Shown here: positions 34,213 through 43,603 of the stretch, one piece after another
How positions within the stretch are numbered: position 1 is the first letter of the stretch
Layout: the number at the start of each line of letters is the position of its first letter
Origin: Novosphingobium mathurense
GTDB taxonomy: Bacteria > Pseudomonadota > Alphaproteobacteria > Sphingomonadales > Sphingomonadaceae
Reading direction: 5' to 3'
DNA length: 64,000 nucleotides
Assembly (NCBI RefSeq): GCF_900168325.1
Contig: NZ_FVZE01000001.1
Location: 930,001 to 994,000 of the forward strand
Program-made: the position numbers and the translations under genes
Notes under the pieces: model-generated
The model's input: only the letters and a program-made list of their open reading frames with translations
The model's database searches: none
What the model was told of the DNA's origin: nothing

Positions 34213-36411
34213 TCAGGGCGCTCGCGGCGTCCACCAGCCATGATGGCCCTGCCCTTCGGCGACAGTCTCGACCGATTTTTGTCGCAGCCGGATAGCAAGG
34301 CCACCGGTTCTCTGCAGCATGTTGCGGTCCGCCTTCAACCAGCGCGGAGAGCAGCTTCGGGGCAGCCAGCGGTCGGCAATGACGATGTCGGCCTTGTCGC
34401 AAGCCGCTGCCAACGCCCGCTCTGGGACCTGGTCCCGGCCTCTGGCGATCAGCAGGTCCCAGGAGCGGCCCTGTCTTCCAATGCGAACCGAACAGAATTC
34501 GCGATTGCATCGTGCGCCCGGCCATGATGCCAAGGGCGTCAGTTCGCCCTCGACACCGGCAAATTCACGCAGATTGTCGCGGACATAGTCGCTGCCGGTA
34601 TCGCGCAGGGTCACGAGCCTCTCACCATTATCGACCACAAGCCCGACATGACGGCCATCGCCGGTCACGAGAATATCGGGCGGCTCGAGCAGGATGAGCC
34701 AGACTATGCCGAGACAGGCGGGCACGAGCCCCAGCAGCCGAACCCGCCCACTCCACAGCCCGAGCCACAGACCACCCGAAACGAACAGGAGGAAGCCGCC
34801 CGTACCCATCGCCGGCAGAACCGAAACCGCCCCGGGCAGTGCGCTGATCTTGTGCGCCAACCCCAGCAAAAGGTCGATAAACTGCCCTGCCAGCCACCAG
34901 AACGGTCCGCCCAGTCCCACAAGATCGAACAGTAGCGCCAGGGCAATGCAAGGCATGACAGCGAAAGTCGTGAGCGGGATCGCAAGTACATTGGCAAGCG
35001 CGCCGTAAGCACCGGCACGATGAAAATGGTAGAAGCCGATCGGCATCAGGACGATTTCGATCACGAAACCCGTCACGAACAGCATCACCGTTTGCCGCAT
35101 GAGCCGCGAAAGCCACGATTCCTCTCGCGGGGCCAGAAACCGGCGCACCGGCCCGCAAGTTGCCAACGCCACGATGGCAAGAACGGCTGCAAAGCTCATC
35201 TGGAAGCTGGGCCCCGTCAGCGATTCGGGCCAAAGCAGCAGGACCGCAAACCCGGCAACTGCCAGCAGCCGCAGCGATAGCGCTTCTCGTCCCAGCGCCA
35301 GTGCAATGAGGACAAGCATCGCCCCAATGCACGAACGGACCGTCGGCACCTGCGATCCGGTCAGGAGGGTATAGGCAATCCCGGCCAGAGCTCCGCACAG
35401 CGCGGCCACCACCGGAAGCCGGAAACGCAAGGCCAGTGCAGGAGAAAGCGCGAGCAATCTCAGGACGAGGAAATAGGCTGCCCCGATCACTGCACTGACG
35501 TGCAGGCCGCTGATAGCCAGCAGATGCGCAAGGCCCGCATCGCGCATCGCCTGCGCGTCCTCCTCGACGATGCCGCCGCGGTCGCCGCTCGCCAATGCCG
35601 CGGCGATCCCGCCTTGCGAGCCGCTCAGCCTCTCACGGACGTGCTGGGAAAGCACGCTGCGGGCAGCCTCAAGGGTCTCGCCCTCACCGCCTGACGTAAC
35701 GATCTCGACTTTGCCGCTCACCTTCCCGCTTGCAGAAAGGCCGGAGAACCAAGCGGCGCGCGCGAAATTATAACCGCCGGGGAACATCGGCGGCGCAGGT
35801 GGCATCAACCGCGCCTCAAAGCGAATCACTGCTCCGGGCGACACGGATTCAACGCCAAGGCCGTCGGCAACGTTGAGCCGAACCTTGATGGGACGCCCCG
35901 AACCAGGCTCCCGGGTCGCGACGAGCCATCTGACCCGCCGTTCGGCAGGCTGTTCATCCACCCCTAGCACTTTGCCCAGGAAGACGCCTGAAACCGGACG
36001 ATCGATCGCTTCGTGTCCCACCAGCGCCGATTTCGTCCAGACGGTCAGGCAACCCGCGAAAAACATGAGGAAAACTGCGCAGAGTGCCACTCTCAGGTGA
36101 GGAAAACGCGCGCGATCCGGCCAGACCCATGCCGCAAGAGCCGCAATGGCAGCGCAAACGGCGCCAAACGCAGCCCAATGGAGCGGTCCGGGAAGGCCGA
36201 ACCACGCCGCGATTCCCGCTCCGAATGCGACCACCAGCCAGGGCCCGCGATCGAAGCCGGCACGCGAAAGAAATCGCTCAAGCGCCGCCAAAACCCTCGA
36301 CAAGTCGCTCTTGCTGTTCCATGGCCGATGCTGCAATGCAGCGCCCCCGGCGAGGCCGTGGCATGCGTTATTTTCATTACTGGCTGTGGCTTGGCTGGCC
36401 ATGGCGAACAT
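34213..36411 (-). CDS. ComEC/Rec2-family DNA uptake channel protein
   Basis: A membrane protein of up to 732 residues in the ComEC family, with the competence-domain signatures [39 protein letters not shown] and [20 protein letters not shown], and about ten membrane helices. ComEC conducts single-stranded DNA across the inner membrane. The C-terminal 150 residues contain none of the HxHxDH zinc motif seen in ComEC proteins with a metallo-beta-lactamase domain, so nuclease activity looks absent. The ATG at 36411 would leave only 20 bp to the divergent gltX start; a later start such as 36402 or further in is likely. No other competence genes are nearby. Confidence 0.88.
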   Translation of the reverse strand: MFAMASQATASNENNACHGLAGGAALQHRPWNSKSDLSRVLAALERFLSRAGFDRGPWLVVAFGAGIAAWFGLPGPLHWAAFGAVCAAIAALAAWVWPDRARFPHLRVALCAVFLMFFAGCLTVWTKSALVGHEAIDRPVSGVFLGKVLGVDEQPAERRVRWLVATREPGSGRPIKVRLNVADGLGVESVSPGAVIRFEARLMPPAPPMFPGGYNFARAAWFSGLSASGKVSGKVEIVTSGGEGETLEAARSVLSQHVRERLSGSQGGIAAALASGDRGGIVEEDAQAMRDAGLAHLLAISGLHVSAVIGAAYFLVLRLLALSPALALRFRLPVVAALCGALAGIAYTLLTGSQVPTVRSCIGAMLVLIALALGREALSLRLLAVAGFAVLLLWPESLTGPSFQMSFAAVLAIVALATCGPVRRFLAPREESWLSRLMRQTVMLFVTGFVIEIVLMPIGFYHFHRAGAYGALANVLAIPLTTFAVMPCIALALLFDLVGLGGPFWWLAGQFIDLLLGLAHKISALPGAVSVLPAMGTGGFLLFVSGGLWLGLWSGRVRLLGLVPACLGIVWLILLEPPDILVTGDGRHVGLVVDNGERLVTLRDTGSDYVRDNLREFAGVEGELTPLASWPGARCNREFCSVRIGRQGRSWDLLIARGRDQVPERALAAACDKADIVIADRWLPRSCSPRWLKADRNMLQRTGGLAIRLRQKSVETVAEGQGHHGWWTPRAP

Positions 36412-36431
36412 TGGACAGGAAGGGATTTACA

Positions 36432-37886
36432 ATGGCAAGCGGCAGTGCATCGAGCGGATCGAACGGCCAGTCTGCCGTCGTTACGCGCTTTGCCCCCTCG
36501 CCCACGGGTTACCTTCACATCGGCGGTGCCCGTACGGCGCTGTTCAACTGGCTCTTCGCCCGCCAGCACGGCGGCAAGTACCTGCTGCGCATCGAAGACA
36601 CCGACCGCGCCCGTTCGACCGAACCGGCCATCGACGCAATCTTCGACGGCCTGACGTGGCTCGGCCTCGAAGGTGACGAAGAACCTGTGTTCCAGTTCGC
36701 GCGCTCGCAGCGCCACGCCGAAGTGGCCGCGCAGTTGCTCGAATCCGGTCACGCCTATCGCTGCTATCTCACGACCGAGGAACTCGCCGAACGCCGCCAG
36801 AAGGCACAGGAAGAGCGTCGCCCGTTCCGCATCGACAGCGAATGGCGCGATGCCGATCCTTCGAGCTGGCCGAGCGACCGCCCCTATGTCGTGCGCATCA
36901 AGGCCCCGCGCGACGGCGAGACCGTGATCGACGACCTCGTGCAGGGACAGGTGACTGTCCAGAACGTCGAGATCGACGATTTCGTCATCCTGCGCTCCGA
37001 CGGCACGCCGACCTATATGCTGGCTGTCGTCGTCGACGACAACGACATGGGCGTCACCCACGTCATCCGCGGCGACGATCACCTCAACAACGCGTTCCGA
37101 CAGCTCGTCATCGTCAACGCGATGGGCTGGACGGTGCCTACTTACGGTCACGTCCCGCTGATCCACGGCCCGGACGGCGCCAAGCTGTCGAAGCGCCACG
37201 GTGCCTTGGGCGTCGATGCCTATCGCGACGAGCTGGGCGTGCTGCCCGAAGCGCTGTTCAATTACCTCCTGCGCCTCGGCTGGGGCCATGGCGATGAGGA
37301 GATCATCGCCCGCGAGCAGGCAGTCGAATGGTTCGACATTGCCCATGTCGGCAAGTCGCCTGCCCGGTTCGACCTCGCCAAGTTGCAGAATCTCAACGGA
37401 CATTATCTGCGCGAGGCGGATGACGCCCGCCTCGCGGCACTCGTCCTTCCGCTTGTCGCGGCCAATGGCTTCGCAAACCCAGATCCCGTCCTGCTCGAAA
37501 AGGCCATGCCGGTCCTCAAGGTGCGAGCAAAGGACGTCAACGAACTTGCAGAAGGCGCCGCCTTCCTGTTTGCCACCCGTCCACTCGCGATGAGCGAGAA
37601 GGCGCAAGCTCTTCTGACCGACGAGGCGCGGGGGCGCCTGGCTGTCATTCATGAGCGTCTGTCGGGGGAATCCGACTGGACTTTGGAGGCATTGGAAGCC
37701 AACCTGAAAGCAATGGCCGAGGAACTCGAATTGGGCCTCGGCAAGCTCGCGCAACCCTTGCGGGCAGCCCTGACGGGTCAGACGACCTCGCCGGGAATTT
37801 TCGACGTATTGGTTCTGCTCGGCAGGAACGAAAGCCTCGCGCGCATCGCCGCACAGGCCGACGTCCCGGCCGGGTCACAGGTATAA
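36432..37886 (+). CDS. gltX: Glutamate--tRNA ligase
   Basis: A 484-residue class-I aminoacyl-tRNA synthetase charging tRNA-Glu. It has the HIGH-type motif in [20 protein letters not shown], the [10 protein letters not shown] block, and the KMSKS-equivalent KLSKR in [13 protein letters not shown]. The C-terminal helical anticodon-binding domain is complete. The start at 36432 is supported by a GGAAGGG ribosome site and by homology, although the frame is open upstream across comEC sequence. gltA follows 13 bp downstream with its own AAGGAG site, so both are probably on one transcript. Confidence 0.97.
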   Translation: MASGSASSGSNGQSAVVTRFAPSPTGYLHIGGARTALFNWLFARQHGGKYLLRIEDTDRARSTEPAIDAIFDGLTWLGLEGDEEPVFQFARSQRHAEVAAQLLESGHAYRCYLTTEELAERRQKAQEERRPFRIDSEWRDADPSSWPSDRPYVVRIKAPRDGETVIDDLVQGQVTVQNVEIDDFVILRSDGTPTYMLAVVVDDNDMGVTHVIRGDDHLNNAFRQLVIVNAMGWTVPTYGHVPLIHGPDGAKLSKRHGALGVDAYRDELGVLPEALFNYLLRLGWGHGDEEIIAREQAVEWFDIAHVGKSPARFDLAKLQNLNGHYLREADDARLAALVLPLVAANGFANPDPVLLEKAMPVLKVRAKDVNELAEGAAFLFATRPLAMSEKAQALLTDEARGRLAVIHERLSGESDWTLEALEANLKAMAEELELGLGKLAQPLRAALTGQTTSPGIFDVLVLLGRNESLARIAAQADVPAGSQV

Positions 37887-37899
37887 GGAGTAAGAACTG

Positions 37900-39183
37900 G
37901 TGGGTGATCAGGCTAAACTGTCCGCAGGTGGTGCGGATTACGAATATCCTGTCCTGAAAGGTAGCGTCGGCCCGGATGTCGTCGATATCCGCAAGCTCTA
38001 CGGCCAGACCGGGCTGTTCACGTTCGACCCGGGCTTCACTTCGACCGCGAGCTGCGAAAGTGCCCTGACCTACATCGACGGCGATGAGGGCGTTTTGCTC
38101 CACCGCGGTTATCCGATCGGTCAGCTGGCGGAAAATTCGTCGTTCATGGAAGTCAGCTACCTGCTGCTCAATGGCGAACTGCCGAGCAAGGACGAGCTCG
38201 AGAAGTTCGAGTTCACCATCAGCCGTCACACCATGCTGCACGAGCAGCTCGCCACCTTCTATCGCGGCTTCCGCCGTGACGCACACCCGATGGCGATCAT
38301 GTGCGGCGTCGTCGGCGCGCTTTCGGCATTCTACCACGATTCGACCGACATCTCGGATCCCGAGCACCGCAAGATCAGCTCGCACCGCCTGATCGCGAAG
38401 ATGCCGACGATCGCTGCGATGGCCTACAAGTACTCGATCGGTCAGCCCTTCCTCTACCCGGACAACAACCTGTCCTACACCGGTAACTTCCTGCGCATGA
38501 CCTTTGGCGTGCCCGCGGAAGAGTATGAAGTGATCCCGGCCGTCGAAAAGGCCATGGACCGCATCTTCATCCTCCATGCCGATCACGAGCAGAACGCTTC
38601 GACCTCGACCGTGCGTCTCGCCGGTTCGTCGGGCGCGAACCCGTTTGCGTGCATCGCGGCCGGCATTGCCTGCCTCTGGGGCCCGGCACACGGCGGCGCG
38701 AACGAAGCTGCGCTGAACATGCTCAAGGAAATCGGTACGCCGGACAAGATCCCGCACTACATCGAGCGTGCGAAGGACAAGAACGATCCGTTCCGCCTGA
38801 TGGGCTTCGGTCACCGCGTCTACAAGAACTACGACCCGCGCGCGACTGTCATGCAGTCCACCGTTCGGGAAGTCTTCGACGCCCTCAAGGTCAACGACCC
38901 GCTGTTCGAGACCGCCCTGCGTCTCGAGGAAATCGCCCTCAACGATCCGTACTTCGTCGAGAAGAAGCTCTTCCCGAACGTCGACTTCTACTCGGGCATC
39001 ATCCTTTCGGCGATCGGCTTCCCGACCACCATGTTCACTGTGCTCTTCGCCCTCGCCCGCACCGTGGGCTGGGTCGCGCAGTGGAACGAAATGATCTCGG
39101 ATCCCGGCCAGAAGATCGGCCGTCCGCGCCAGCTCTACACCGGCCCGACGCAGCGCGACTACGTGCCGCTGTCGCAGCGCTGA
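37900..39183 (+). CDS. gltA: Citrate synthase
   Basis: A 427-residue type-II hexameric-type citrate synthase condensing oxaloacetate and acetyl-CoA. Active-site residues are in [13 protein letters not shown] (His), [15 protein letters not shown] (His) and the downstream Asp of SNVDFYSG-like [13 protein letters not shown]. It starts at a GTG (37900) with AAGGAG ten bases upstream. It follows gltX closely, a linkage common in alphaproteobacteria, and an intrinsic terminator follows. The protein uses mostly C-ending codons, consistent with strong expression. Confidence 0.98.
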   Translation: MGDQAKLSAGGADYEYPVLKGSVGPDVVDIRKLYGQTGLFTFDPGFTSTASCESALTYIDGDEGVLLHRGYPIGQLAENSSFMEVSYLLLNGELPSKDELEKFEFTISRHTMLHEQLATFYRGFRRDAHPMAIMCGVVGALSAFYHDSTDISDPEHRKISSHRLIAKMPTIAAMAYKYSIGQPFLYPDNNLSYTGNFLRMTFGVPAEEYEVIPAVEKAMDRIFILHADHEQNASTSTVRLAGSSGANPFACIAAGIACLWGPAHGGANEAALNMLKEIGTPDKIPHYIERAKDKNDPFRLMGFGHRVYKNYDPRATVMQSTVREVFDALKVNDPLFETALRLEEIALNDPYFVEKKLFPNVDFYSGIILSAIGFPTTMFTVLFALARTVGWVAQWNEMISDPGQKIGRPRQLYTGPTQRDYVPLSQR

Positions 39184-39232
39184 TAGCCGGCAAGCCGGAC
39201 TGGACCGCTCTTCGGGGTCGGTCCTGAGGAGA

Positions 39233-39258
39233 AACCCCTGCGAAAGCGGGGGTTTTTT
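39233..39258 (+). terminator. Rho-independent terminator after gltA
   Basis: Stem AACCCCTGC / GCGGGGGTT with a GAAA tetraloop followed by a run of T. Placed 50 bp after the gltA stop. Confidence 0.9.
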
Positions 39259-39358
39259 CTTGTCCCGGGCCAAACCCCGCGTGACGGAACTTGCCAAGCG
39301 GCCTTAATCTGGCCACCTCGATATCCTAAGCCGATAAAGAACAGGGCGAGGTATTTGC

Positions 39359-39568
39359 ATGCTATTTGTCAGGATCGTCGCACTTATCCTGGGACTGCTG
39401 GCCATCGCCATGGGCCTGCTCTGGGTCGGTCAGGGAACGGGCGTGGTTATGTGGCCTGCCGAAAGCTTCATGCTGGCCGACCGCACATGGGCCATTCGCG
39501 GCGCCATTCTTGCCGCCGTCGGCTGCATCGTCGTGTGGCTGGCGCGCCGCGGCAACGGCAAGTCCTGA
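39359..39568 (+). CDS. Small two-helix membrane protein
   Basis: A 69-residue hydrophobic protein with two predicted membrane helices (about 5-25 and 45-62) joined by a short loop (WPAESFMLADRTWAIRG) and ending in a basic tail RRGNGKS. I recognise it only as a hypothetical protein type seen in sphingomonads. It lies alone between the gltA terminator and a convergent kinase-like gene whose stop is six bases away. A 100 bp leader (39259-39358) should contain its promoter. Function unknown. Confidence 0.7.
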   Translation: MLFVRIVALILGLLAIAMGLLWVGQGTGVVMWPAESFMLADRTWAIRGAILAAVGCIVVWLARRGNGKS

Positions 39569-39574
39569 ACGGGT

Positions 39575-40963
39575 TCAGGCTTCCCGGTCGGCCGGCACGT
39601 CGAGAATGAAGCGCGCGCCCTGTCCCGGTGAGCTCTCGACCGACAGTTCGCCGCCCATCGCCCTGGCCAGACTTCGCGAGATATAAAGGCCAAGCCCCGA
39701 TCCGCCATCGCCGCTGCGCCCCAGACGCTCGAACTTTTCGAACACGCGGGCCTGCTGCTCTTCCGAGAGCCCGGGTCCCTGATCGGCGACGATGACGCGG
39801 GCCATCGATCCAAGCGATTCCAGCCTCAGCCAGATGCGCGACTTTTCCCGTGAATAGCGGATCGCATTGCCGATCAGGTTCAGCAGGATCTGCAGCACTC
39901 GGCGGAATTCGGCGACTGCGGGAAGGCTTTCGGCCACTTGCGGCGCATCGATGACGATGCCCTTTTCACGCGCGCGGACATTGAGAATCCCGGCAGCCTG
40001 GCGTGCAACTTCCGACAGGTCGATATGATCGGGCGCCGTCGAGAAGTTCTCGGACTCCACGACCTCGAGGTCAGCCAGGTCCTCGAGCAGGTCTAGCAGC
40101 AGTTTGCCGGCACTGGCGATTTCACCCGCATAGTCGGCATAAGCGTCGGGGATCGGTCCGGCGAGCCGCGTGCGGATCGTCTCTGCATTGGCGATGATGC
40201 GCGAAATCGGTTGGCGCAGGACCGGAGAAAGATCCTGTCCGACGAGACTGCGCCGCAAGGCCGGCTCGATCGGGTTCGCGCCCATGACATCACCTGCCTG
40301 CGGTTCGTCAGAGATCAGCAGGAGTTCGAAACCGGATGGATCGAAGCCGGGCCGGATATGCGGGATCAGTGTGATCCGCCAGGGTCGGTCCGAGCCTTCG
40401 ACGCTGACCCGGGTCCCGTCGAGAAGGCGCCAGTGCAGCGGCTGCTTGTGCGTCACGTTCTCGGGCGGCAGGAAATCGGTCCAGAGCCGACCGATCCCGT
40501 CTTCCATCCGCGCAGCCACTTGCGCGAGATCGGGACTGTCCGTCACCGCCGTCAGCAAGCGCTGCGAGCCATCGAGCTGCGCAGTCAGTTCGGCAAGGTG
40601 GCGGTCGGTCATCATCCGCCGGCGTTCGGCAAAGCTGATCTCTTCCGAAGGCAGCGGCGAAGATTGCCAGTTGCGCACCACGATGTCGCAGCCCGGCGTG
40701 CCTCCGATTTCGTCCTCGCGCGGTTCGACCTCGACCCAGGCGGTAATCGTGTCGCTTCCGTCATTCGCTGAAATCGCGCGGGCAAGACGAAAGCGATAGC
40801 GGCGCGCCTTACGTACGAGTTCCAGCAGTTCGGGCACGGCGATGGTGCCGGGAAGCTCGCCACCGCAACGCAATTGCAGTCCGGCAAGCGGCTCTTCGGC
40901 CGTCAACAGCCTGTCCTCGGGATCGCTGACCGCCCGGGCGAGAATGGTTCCGCCTGCCTGCAT
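39575..40963 (-). CDS. Histidine-kinase-like protein lacking the phospho-accepting histidine
   Basis: A 462-residue soluble protein, no membrane segment. The C-terminal HATPase_c domain is intact: N-box QILLNLIGNAIRYS (358-371), G1 DQGPG (394-398), F-box VFEKFERLG and G2 GGSGLGLYISR (420-430). In the preceding dimerisation helix, where kinases have SHELRTPL, this protein has SPVLRQPI (246-253): Pro247 stands where the phospho-accepting His should be. It therefore may bind ATP and dimerise but cannot autophosphorylate in the usual way, like the pseudokinase DivL, which has Tyr. The N-terminal half may hold degenerate PAS domains. Its ATG overlaps the upstream stop by one base (TGATG). Last gene of a four-gene cluster. 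Confidence 0.85.
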   Translation of the reverse strand: MQAGGTILARAVSDPEDRLLTAEEPLAGLQLRCGGELPGTIAVPELLELVRKARRYRFRLARAISANDGSDTITAWVEVEPREDEIGGTPGCDIVVRNWQSSPLPSEEISFAERRRMMTDRHLAELTAQLDGSQRLLTAVTDSPDLAQVAARMEDGIGRLWTDFLPPENVTHKQPLHWRLLDGTRVSVEGSDRPWRITLIPHIRPGFDPSGFELLLISDEPQAGDVMGANPIEPALRRSLVGQDLSPVLRQPISRIIANAETIRTRLAGPIPDAYADYAGEIASAGKLLLDLLEDLADLEVVESENFSTAPDHIDLSEVARQAAGILNVRAREKGIVIDAPQVAESLPAVAEFRRVLQILLNLIGNAIRYSREKSRIWLRLESLGSMARVIVADQGPGLSEEQQARVFEKFERLGRSGDGGSGLGLYISRSLARAMGGELSVESSPGQGARFILDVPADREA

Positions 40964-41925
40964 CAGCCTGCAATGCGCCCTGTCGAGAGGATGACGGATG
41001 CCTTGTCCGCGCCAAGCCGGTCAAAACCTTGCGGCAGGGTAATGTCAGGATGCAAGGCAAGAAACTGCTGCTCTACACCGGTGGATGACAAGCCGGCGGT
41101 GCGCAGCGCCAGCGCCAGTCGCGCCAGTTGCGCCTCATGGGTCGACAGGACCACTACATCGCGGCTCTGCCGGGAACCGATCGCCAGTGCCGAGAGGAAC
41201 AGCGCCACGCCCGAATTGGCAACCGAGAGCGAGGCCTCGACTTCGCCGGCCATGGTCAACACAAGCTGGGTTGCGAGCCCGAGCCGGCTCACACCTTCGT
41301 TGTATTTCCGGCGCAAGGCCGCTTCGGCAAAAGCCGCGTGCTCGATCATCTCGGGATCGTCACCGATGCGCGCGCTCAAGGTCACGAGCGCTTCATGGAA
41401 CAGATCGGCCGGCAGTTCGAACAGCGAGAGCTTCATGCGCCGCTGCGACTGGCACCAGCGGGCCTGCGCGGCAAGGAACTTCATCGCAAGATCCTGCATC
41501 GCACCTTCGCGGGCCGACACGAAGCTCTGCAAAAGCGGCGATACTACCGGATCGAGCGCGAGGCGCGTTTGCAGACGCTCGGTCAGCTGCCATTCCAGCG
41601 CCAGGGCGTGAAGATGCGACAGGAGCGCCTGATTTTTGAGAAAGGCCCGCGTGAGCAGGGAAACCTCGTCGGCCGGATGAACGGCGCGATCGGGCTGGCC
41701 TGCGCTCTGCGCCAGCGCATCGAGCAAGGCATTGGCAAGATCGGCCAGCATCCCGCGCACGCGCGCAAGGATCTCGTCACTGAAGACGGAGCTGTCCTCC
41801 GCGGTGATTAGGTGCCGCAGAATCGGAAGAACACTTCCCGCCATTGCATCGCCGCGAGCAAGCTCGTCGCGAAGCACGGCTTCGACGTTGTCCCGGTCAG
41901 CCGAATGAACAGCTTGATCGATCAT
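40963..41925 (-). CDS. Uncharacterised 320-residue helical protein
   Basis: I do not recognise this protein with confidence. It is soluble, strongly helical, Leu/Ala-rich and has only one cysteine. The pattern of repeating helices (ARVRGMLADLANALLDALA; LARLALALRTAGL) recalls DUF2336-like helical-repeat proteins found in alphaproteobacteria, but I do not see a decisive motif. It is translationally coupled to the kinase-like gene downstream (one-base overlap) and starts 35 bp after the membrane protein gene. Likely a partner of that kinase-like protein, on context alone. Confidence 0.7.
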   Translation of the reverse strand: MIDQAVHSADRDNVEAVLRDELARGDAMAGSVLPILRHLITAEDSSVFSDEILARVRGMLADLANALLDALAQSAGQPDRAVHPADEVSLLTRAFLKNQALLSHLHALALEWQLTERLQTRLALDPVVSPLLQSFVSAREGAMQDLAMKFLAAQARWCQSQRRMKLSLFELPADLFHEALVTLSARIGDDPEMIEHAAFAEAALRRKYNEGVSRLGLATQLVLTMAGEVEASLSVANSGVALFLSALAIGSRQSRDVVVLSTHEAQLARLALALRTAGLSSTGVEQQFLALHPDITLPQGFDRLGADKASVILSTGRIAG

Positions 41926-41960
41926 CGGCTCGTATTACGCCATCCTTGGTTAAAGCCGGG

Positions 41961-43142
41961 TTAGTCCTTGCGCCGCAGAGGCAGGACCAGCCCCGCAAGT
42001 ACGAGACCGATCGAAATCACCTCGACCACGATCTGAACATGCCCGAAGAGCGCGGCAAGGGCCAGTATAACGCCAAGCAGAACCCGGTCGCGGAACCAGG
42101 ATGCGGTAGAGCCGGTGAGATTGTTGGGTATCAGCGCGACCAGCAGGACCAGCATGATCGGCGGAAACGCCCAGGAGATCGGCGATTCCCCGGCGATACG
42201 CGGGATAGCGGCAAGGCTGAGCAGGCCGATCTCGATATCGACCAGCCAGCCCAGTGCATCGGCACGCGGGATGATCGGCGTCATCTGCCCCCGGGCCCGA
42301 CGCTCGGCCTGTCGCAGGAGGCGGCTGCTTTCGACCAGTAGCGCGGCGATGGCACCGAAGATCAGGGCTATCCAGACAAGCCCGAACCAGCCCAGGACGG
42401 CTGAAAGACCCAGGGCTCCCAAGGCGCCAAGGCTGAGCATGTTCGAGGCGTTGCCGGCCTGCAGCAGCGATGTGCCGAACGTCAGTACGGCAAGGCGAGC
42501 CGCCGAAGCCCCGGGGGAAAGCTGGCGTCCGTCGCTGACCTGCTCGGCTAGCCATTCGGCTTCCACCGCGACGGCCTCGCCCTCGTTGCGGACCAGACGC
42601 CAGTTGGCGCCGATACGCACACCCGAAGGCACTTCGCGCATGGCAATGCCAGACTGGAGCGCTATCCGGGTCAGGGCAGAAATCATGTCGCAGTCCGGCG
42701 GCAGTTCCTGCAGCCGCTCCATCAGCTCACCGGGAACCCGCATGACCCCTGCCGCCGCGCGGTTGAGATCGATGCGTTCGAACCCGGCCGCCAGCGCATT
42801 CTCGACCGGCATGACCAGCACCACCGGCGCGCGGCTCTCGAACAGGTGGGTCACGCTGCCCGGATCGACGAAAAGCCCCTCGGTGACCACGAGCACTTCG
42901 TCGCTGGCCGTGATGAGCCCGCCAAGCTGGCGCACGTTCGTCGCGATGTAGAATTGCAGTCCGGCATCTTCCGCCGCGTGCTGGAGCGCCAGGAGTTCAG
43001 GCGAAGTGCCCCGCGCCATGCAGATCACGCGCTGGCAATCGAGCGCAAGGGCCAGACCAAGCTGGTGCTCTGCCACGCTCACACCCGCCACCCGCAGAAA
43101 TCCACGAGGAAGCGCATGTCCCGCTCCCGCGGGTTCAGTCAT
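41961..43142 (-). CDS. Uncharacterised membrane protein with nucleotidyltransferase-like N-terminus
   Basis: A 393-residue protein in two parts. Residues about 10-200 are soluble; FLRVAGVSVAEHQLGLALALDCQRVICM resembles the opening of GT-A/nucleotidyltransferase folds (LxVaGxslleHq pattern), but the usual catalytic Asp motifs are not obvious. Residues about 220-390 contain four to six hydrophobic helices with a basic C-terminus LRRKD. The ATG at 43142 is preferred over an in-frame TTG at 43151. It sits between the HPt-like gene and the 320-residue protein. It could be a degenerate cytidylyltransferase anchored to the membrane; this is tentative. Confidence 0.65.
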   Translation of the reverse strand: MTEPAGAGHALPRGFLRVAGVSVAEHQLGLALALDCQRVICMARGTSPELLALQHAAEDAGLQFYIATNVRQLGGLITASDEVLVVTEGLFVDPGSVTHLFESRAPVVLVMPVENALAAGFERIDLNRAAAGVMRVPGELMERLQELPPDCDMISALTRIALQSGIAMREVPSGVRIGANWRLVRNEGEAVAVEAEWLAEQVSDGRQLSPGASAARLAVLTFGTSLLQAGNASNMLSLGALGALGLSAVLGWFGLVWIALIFGAIAALLVESSRLLRQAERRARGQMTPIIPRADALGWLVDIEIGLLSLAAIPRIAGESPISWAFPPIMLVLLVALIPNNLTGSTASWFRDRVLLGVILALAALFGHVQIVVEVISIGLVLAGLVLPLRRKD

Positions 43143-43231
43143 GGCAAGCAAAGCGATGCGCAGTTTTCAATCTCCAGCGAAGCGCGCCCATTTAGGCACA
43201 GGCTTGGCCGGTGCCAAGCATCGCCGGCCGA

Positions 43232-43534
43232 TCAATCGGCGGAAAACTCCGCGAGAAATGCCTTCAGGCGCCTGACGACCGTCGGTTCACCCGGAGCCGC
43301 GTCCAGGGCTTCCTCCGACAGATCGAGCAAAGCACGTGAATGGAAGCTGGCTGCAAGGCCCTTGAGCCGCATGGCCGCAAGGTTCCAGTTGCCATCACAG
43401 CGTGCGCGTTCAAGCAGATCGACCTGGCGCGCCACGCTTTCGACGAAACTGGCACGCAGTTCCTCGAAAAGCACGGCGTCCCCGCCTGCCGCAGCAGCCA
43501 ATGTCGCTTCGAGGGCGCCTGATTCGTAAGCCAT
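43232..43534 (-). CDS. HPt-like domain protein lacking the phospho-accepting histidine
   Basis: A 100-residue single-domain protein with the HPt four-helix pattern. Around the active site it reads LAAMRLKGLAASFHSRALL; functional HPt proteins have AHxLKGxAxxxGA, so Met55 occupies the position of the phosphorylated His while the LKG that follows is kept. It should therefore bind partners such as receiver domains without carrying a phosphoryl group. First gene of the cluster that ends with a kinase-like protein also missing its His. Divergent from the TipN-like gene with a 69 bp gap. Confidence 0.8.
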   Translation of the reverse strand: MAYESGALEATLAAAAGGDAVLFEELRASFVESVARQVDLLERARCDGNWNLAAMRLKGLAASFHSRALLDLSEEALDAAPGEPTVVRRLKAFLAEFSAD

Positions 43535-43558
43535 TTCCCCAAGATAATAGGCAATGTA

Positions 43559-43573
43559 TTAAACCGGGGTTTA
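43559..43573. promoter_or_regulatory. Possible CtrA-type site between HPt-like and TipN-like genes
   Basis: TTAA-ACCGGGG-TTTA matches the CtrA box TTAA-N7-TTAA with one mismatch and lies in the 69 bp divergent promoter region. The short palindrome-like AAACC-GG-GGTTT overlaps it. A single near-match in a short region can arise by chance. Confidence 0.25.
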
Positions 43574-43603
43574 TCGCTGCCCGGCTCGTGGTATTCTATC
43601 GAA

